A DNA stretch of 64,000 nt from Marvania coccoides (taxonomy: Eukaryota; Chlorophyta; Trebouxiophyceae; Chlorellales; Chlorellaceae): NCBI GenBank assembly GCA_963854735.1, contig OY978097.1, positions 3,286,001-3,350,000 of the forward strand, in the 5' to 3' direction. Made by a program: the position numbers and the translations under genes. Positions within the stretch are counted from its first letter, which is position 1; the number at the start of each line of letters is the position of its first letter. Below the pieces are notes generated by a model. That model worked only from the letters and a program-made list of their open reading frames with translations, made no database searches and was not told the origin of the DNA. This document shows positions 58,888 to 64,000 of this stretch, piece after piece.

Positions 58888-59428
58888 AATTCAACAGCTC
58901 ATTTTGTGACAATTGTTTGATTATAGGACCAACTGACAATACTCAATCTAGCCCTGCACGAGCTGCAGCTGCCCACAGTTGAACACGTATATGCAATGAT
59001 ATTCCACGTGGAGCGCCGCTCTTACAATTGTTTCCACTTTTCATGTTCTTCGTTGGAGGGAGGGAGAACAATGGAGGGAGAACCTGATTGGAAGCTGCAT
59101 TTCATTCGCTGTCTGGTACTCATTGCAAAGTCCATCCATCCATTCACCAGGGCCCCCTGAGCGGAAGGAGCACATACTGCTCCAGCAAAAGAGCTTCTCC
59201 TGCTTTCACAGCGCCGCGTTCTACAACAAAGACAAATATTCGGGCCCCTTGCATAAAACACCCCACTATACCACGGTCTTTGGGGGCCTCACCCAACTGC
59301 ATGCCCTCTATTCAAGCGTAGCACGGTGATAATTGACAGTACAGCCTTTTGCACCACTGTAGCTTTTTGCCTGGCAACAAGAATAAAAAAACAAACGCCG
59401 CTTTCTTCTTCTTCTTCAACTGCTTTGC
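58888..59428. other. Intergenic
   Basis: Between two minus-strand genes (start of the KEA gene, 3' end of the SANT gene). Short open frames on plus (59088-59329) have no recognisable content. Confidence 0.55.
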
Positions 59429-60317
59429 TCATTCGTCCGCCACCTCCTTTCCGGTCAGCGCGCGGTACTTCTTCTTGCACATCTTTTTCGGCATGCCCAA
59501 CGCCTCTGACAGGCGCGACCACTTGAGACTGGTCTTGCGAGTGACTGCCTTGCGGTACGCTCCGTCTTCCACCAGCTTCACCAGCTCTGCCTCCAACTCC
59601 GGGGTCCACCCACCAGCCGATGCAACAGCAGGTGCGGGGGCAGCAGCTGCCTCCGTCTTGGCCTTCTTGGCGGGCGGAGGGAGCGCCGCAGCGCCATCTT
59701 TTTCGTCCTCCTCCGTCTTCACCGCTTTGGTCTTGACGCCAGGCGGCTCCAGCCCTGTGAGGTTTGTATACATCCGGTGCAGCGGCGTGGTGCCGGAGAA
59801 GCCTGAGAGGTACAAAAAAGGGGGGTGGATTAATTATTCGTGTCAATAGCTCCTTCTTCTTGCCATTTCATCTCTTACCAAAGTGGCGGGCCAGTGCGGC
59901 CCAGTTGGGGATGCCCTCCTGGCCTGCCTCCTTGCCAACCATCACCTGCTCCCGGTACTTGAAATCGTCCGCCAGACGCACCAGCTCCGCCTTTGTCTCG
60001 TCCGTCCAGCTGCCGCGAGAGCGCCTCTCACCGCCCTCGGCTGCCACCTCTTTCTTCTTGGCGGCCTTCTTAGCAGGCACGGGCGCCTTGCCCGCCGCCA
60101 TTGCGCCCCACTTCTTGGCATCGGGCGGTGTGAGCGTCTTGGCTAGCTCCATGATCTGGAAGACGGCGGGCGGGATCGTCACTTGCGCGGCTTCCTCCTC
60201 CCTGGCCGCCGAGCGCAGGAGGGCGTAGTACGAGATCGTCTTGGTGAGTGCAAGAACGTTGGCCAAGGCGTCGGCAGTGAGTTCTTCCTTGTTGACGGGG
60301 GCGGCGGGGGACGCCAT
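59429..60317 (-). CDS. SANT/Myb-like two-domain protein
   Basis: Exons 60317-59879 and 59802-59429 join over a 76-nt intron in phase, 270 residues. Both halves carry a Myb/SANT-like unit: RGSWTDETKAELVRLADDFK with a following WAALARHFGK, and GGWTPELEAELVKLVEDGAY with LKWSRLSEALGMPKKMCKKK. Basic Lys/Ala-rich linkers (KKAAKKKE, PPPAKKAKTE) suggest nuclear localisation and DNA or histone contact. Myb-type domains of this style occur in ZRF/DnaJC2-like and other chromatin proteins, but there is no J-domain here. Exact family unresolved. Confidence 0.75.
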
Positions 60318-60605
60318 GGCTTTGGAACTAGATGTGCCCAGATATGCGATATACTCGAAGCCGCCAATTCGGAGGTGCGCAACAACAACAACAAAAAACT
60401 GTTATAAATGGGACGATGTTATTTTCCGGGGAGTCACGGCCCTGTTTCTGCAGGTCCCACACAGAGGAGGCTGCCAAGAAAACACAATTAAAACTCGCAG
60501 GGTAGCTGACATTGCAAGTTTATATGGACAGCTCTCGATCGAGGGTTTTCTCTCTTCAAACACATGTTTATTACAACTGGGACAGCTGAGCTGCCACTCA
60601 AGTAT

Positions 60606-61957
60606 CTAGTACGGCGACGCCCGCCGCATGTGGTGCCCCTGGTGTCGCGCAGCACCGTCGCTGTTCCCCTCAGCTGCCCCTGCTGCTGCTGCTGCTGCTG
60701 CTGGGCTGCTGGTCCACACACACACGCGGGCGTCCTCTCCGCCAGTCACCCACACCGGCCCTGACCCGTTCAGCCACACCATCGACCGCACAACGTCGGT
60801 GTGCCCTCCCTGGAACGTCGCCACTGGATGCGAGCCAAACTGCAGAGGCCCAGTCTCGGCTGCAGCAGCGCCCGCTGCTGATGGAGGCTCTCCCACAGCA
60901 AACAGCCCCGCTCCGCCGTCGTTTCTCCCTGCGGCCACCACCAGCTGCCCCGTGGACGCGTCGTACTCGCACTGCGTGAGGTAGTCAGCCGGCTGGCCGC
61001 CCATGCTCGCGCCCAGCAGCTCCCTCGCATCCAGCGCCTGGCCCAGCTGCCCATTGCCGCCCTCTGCCTCGTCGTCGCAGGCCGCCGCCCACTCCCACAG
61101 GTGCAGCGTTTCGGTGCCGCTGCAGCACCACAGTTTGGCGCCGGCAGGGCCGTAGAACCCAAACTTGGCGACAGCGTTGTCAAGGTTCAGGGCAGCCTTC
61201 CACCCCTCGTCCTCGTCCAGTCCCCCAGCGGTGTCAAACACCGCGATGAGGCCGTCTTCAGACCCACTGAGCAGCGCAGAGCGCGTCGTGGGGTGGAATG
61301 CCACCTGGGTGACGTCCTGGAAGTGGGTGTCGCAAAAACTGGCCATGGGCTTGCCGCTGCCGCGGTCCCAAAACAGCACGTTGTCGCGCGCGCCAGCGGC
61401 CATCATCGAACCGTTGGTGGCGCAGCACGCCATCTCCTGGTTGCCCGCCGCAAACGTCCGCACCGGCTGGCCCGGCGTGCGCAGGTCCCACTCGCAGGCG
61501 GTGCCGTCGGCCGAGGAGGTGTGCAGCAGGTGGGGTTCCTCGGGGAGGAGGCACGCTGCGGAGGTGATGAGCCCCCTGTGGGCGCCCAGGTCGCCAGCAA
61601 ACTGGAGGCCGCTCTCCCTTTTTGACAGCGAGACACGAAAAGTAGAAGATAAGAGTGGTACCGGTGTCTTGAAATTAACTAAACTATCGAAATTATTGTG
61701 ACTCACTTCAATGCAAACAGCTTTATTCTGCGGTTTGAGAGGGCTGCCGCCACTGCGCCCGTCGGCGAGGCGGCGAGGTGCAGCACGTAGCATTGGTCCT
61801 TTTGGTCGTAGTCGGTGCTTATGGTGGACACCAGGGACATTGCAGAGGTTGGCAAAGCAGCTGGTTGGGCAGGAACAGCCGCTTCAGCAGGTTGCATCTG
61901 CATTCGCCCATCCTCTTCGTCGCTATCGACGAAGCGAGTGTGTTGAGCCAGCTCCAT
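60606..61957 (-). CDS. WD40 protein, WDR89 type
   Basis: Exons 61957-61707 and 61617-60606 join over an 89-nt intron, 420 residues. The acceptor is AAAAG|GGAGAGC rather than CAG or TAG; an alternative AG four bases on would shorten the protein by two residues. Seen: CYVLHLAASPTGAVAAALSN, LGAHRGLITSAACLLPEEPH, LLHTSSADGTACEWDLRTPG, QVAFHPTTRSALLSGSEDGL, WCCSGTETLHLWEW, HTDVVRSMVWLNGSGPVWVT, GGEDARVCVW. This matches WDR89, an uncharacterised WD-repeat family conserved in eukaryotes. The C-terminus has an Ala-rich tract from GCN repeats. Confidence 0.88.
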
Positions 61958-62229
61958 TTGATGTATTTTCGCTTTTAAACAGAAAATTAATATGTGTGTT
62001 TGGGGGAAAATTCGGAATTCCTTCGAAGGCTTTGGAAAAGAAAAAACTCTCTGTGCTCCTTCTCCGTTTAATGTATTTCAAATAAATAGTTGAAAGAAAT
62101 TGATTGGGGGCTGCAGTCTCTGTTAGGGGGCGCAGCAGCGAACACGCGCCCTTTTTGGGGGGGTGCCAAAATCATCACAATTTGAATTTTGCTCCATCGC
62201 TGGGTTGCATTCGCCACTAGCCGCCAACC

Positions 62230-62913
62230 ATGGTACAGCGTCTGCCGCCCATCAGCCGGTGGCTGGAGCGCGCTCTCTTCGTCCTGGGCGGCTACGCGTT
62301 ACGGTGGTGGGTGAGCGGCGCTCCTGCTGACGCAGCAGCTGATGAGAACGAGACGCCTGCGCGGAGGAAGCCCCGCCGCGTCCCTCCGCCTCCCGAAGAG
62401 CTGAAGCTTGTTCTAGTTATCAACGACTCTTTAAAAATGGGAAAAGGCAAAATCGGTGTGTGCGTTCTTTCAAAGAGGTCCCAGGGGGAGGAAGCCATCA
62501 GTAGCAGCAATTCCGTGCCCCCTTCCTTTTGGCTGATGTCGTGGTTGTTTGAATTCAAGTCGCTCTTTCATTCCCCACGCATTTACGCTCAAACAATAAA
62601 AATTCTGCTGCTTGCAGGCGCACAATGTGGGCACGCGGCTGTGGGCGCGGTGGAGGAGCTGCATGCCAAAGGGGATCGCACAAGACTGGCGCAGTGGGAG
62701 CGTGGAGGGCAGCCCAAAATTTGCCTCAAGGCCCAAGACACGATGGAGCTGCGGCAGTTGGCGGCGGCGGCGGCGGCGCAGAGCATTCCGACGTTTGTTG
62801 TGCGTGATGCAGGGCGAACTCAAGTGGCAGCTGGCTCACTCACGGTGCTGGCCATCGGGCCTGCGCCTGTCAGCCAAGTGAACAGTGTTACCGGGCATTT
62901 GAAGCTTTTGTAA
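62230..62913 (+). CDS. Peptidyl-tRNA hydrolase 2 (archaeal-type PTH2)
   Basis: Releases tRNA from stalled peptidyl-tRNA. Exons 62230-62455 and 62618-62913 join over a 162-nt intron, 173 residues. An N-terminal membrane segment (RALFVLGGYALRWWVSGAPA) matches the anchor of mitochondrial or ER PTH2. The catalytic domain follows: ELKLVLVINDSLKMGKGKIG joined to AQCGHAAVGAVEELHAKG (K.GKGK..AQC.HA.), then WERGGQPKICLKAQDTMEL, IPTFVVRDAGRTQVAAGSLT, VLAIGPAPV. The intron is a multiple of three and contains no stop, so a retained form would insert 54 residues inside the active site; the spliced form is the conserved one. Confidence 0.95.
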   Translation: MVQRLPPISRWLERALFVLGGYALRWWVSGAPADAAADENETPARRKPRRVPPPPEELKLVLVINDSLKMGKGKIGVCVLSKRSQGEEAISSSNSVPPSFWLMSWLFEFKSLFHSPRIYAQTIKILLLAGAQCGHAAVGAVEELHAKGDRTRLAQWERGGQPKICLKAQDTMELRQLAAAAAAQSIPTFVVRDAGRTQVAAGSLTVLAIGPAPVSQVNSVTGHLKLL

Positions 62914-63274
62914 CTATATGTTTTTATCCTTTTCAATCGGCCAGTGACCCATAGAAGGATAACGCCACCCAGTAAAATGACCGAATTGTGTGTGTGGGGG
63001 GGGGGGGTGAGGAAGTTCTTTACAAAAATATGAAAAAAAACTACAAAAATAGCTAGGGCCAGAAGCACAGCCTCTTCGTGAATGAGAGCTGACACCCTGC
63101 CTTCAAGTTGAAGCCACGCTCCAAGCGTGTTGATAGACTGTACAAGCCTTGTGGCAACTCACGGTAACAACAAAATGCCAACTGGAGCAGCTAATTGGCG
63201 GGACTCGTCTGCATTCACCCCCAGTTTAACGCACGGGACCTCAAATTATTTTGTTATATAAAATTCAGGTCACC
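62914..63274. other. Intergenic with G12 run
   Basis: Short AT-rich gap between two plus-strand genes, with 12 consecutive G at 62996-63007. It probably contains the promoter of the next gene. Confidence 0.6.

Positions 63275-64000
<726 letters not shown>

Overview
The window looks like nuclear DNA from a photosynthetic eukaryote, most likely a green alga (Chlorophyta); I cannot name the species. The genes are dense and GC-rich, and most are split by short AT-rich introns (mostly 80-180 nt, with GT..AG ends). Many products are plant-type and plastid-related: a PsbP-domain lumen protein, plastid ribosomal protein bS20, IspD of the MEP pathway, a fused bacterial-type glycyl-tRNA synthetase, a PDV-like plastid division protein, a DUF760 protein and a MYB-CC (PSR1/PHR1-type) regulator. 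Acetate kinase and phosphate acetyltransferase are also present, as in chlorophytes with fermentative metabolism. I reconstructed 35 protein genes, joining exons by reading frame and splice signals.

Layout. 1-9.6 kb: a probable 5' end of a gene running off the left edge, divergent from a TFIP11/NTR1-type splicing factor; then NADPH-thioredoxin reductase, a PsbP-domain protein, RAD6-type E2 and a LETM1-like protein. 9.9-23.6 kb: CYTH/TTM phosphatase, a glycosyltransferase-like type II membrane protein, a PDV-like protein, ZNF598/Hel2-type E3 ligase, a probably myristoylated protein kinase, an unknown coiled-coil protein and ARL1 GTPase. 23.9-37.5 kb: a complex I B14.5a-like subunit, glycyl-tRNA synthetase, a GT61-like glycosyltransferase, IspD, a ZCCHC10-like zinc-knuckle protein, a conserved plastid-type protein, a 74-residue three-exon protein and plastid bS20. 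37.9-45.4 kb: three genes on the minus strand in transcription order acetate kinase, MYB-CC regulator, phosphate acetyltransferase. 46.2-64 kb: a plant-type KPTCCLGALYFS protein, PWP1, PEBP, a second unknown coiled-coil protein, a DUF760 protein, an unknown protein, a KEA-type cation/proton antiporter, a SANT/Myb-like protein, WDR89, peptidyl-tRNA hydrolase 2 and the 5' part of ornithine carbamoyltransferase (cut by the right edge).

Most of this is housekeeping; I see no CRISPR array, transposase, integrated virus or bacterial-style operon. The best leads are fine-scale: an ARL1 gene whose start codon forms a coding exon by itself, GC-AG introns in two divergent neighbours at the left edge, a G10 tract that appears to shift the end of the MYB-CC regulator out of its natural frame, the linkage of that regulator to the acetate kinase/phosphotransacetylase pair, a PDV-like protein ending in the family's terminal glycine, and two structured non-coding patches (about 18.83-18.89 kb and 36.29-36.42 kb) with pol III B-box-like sequence.
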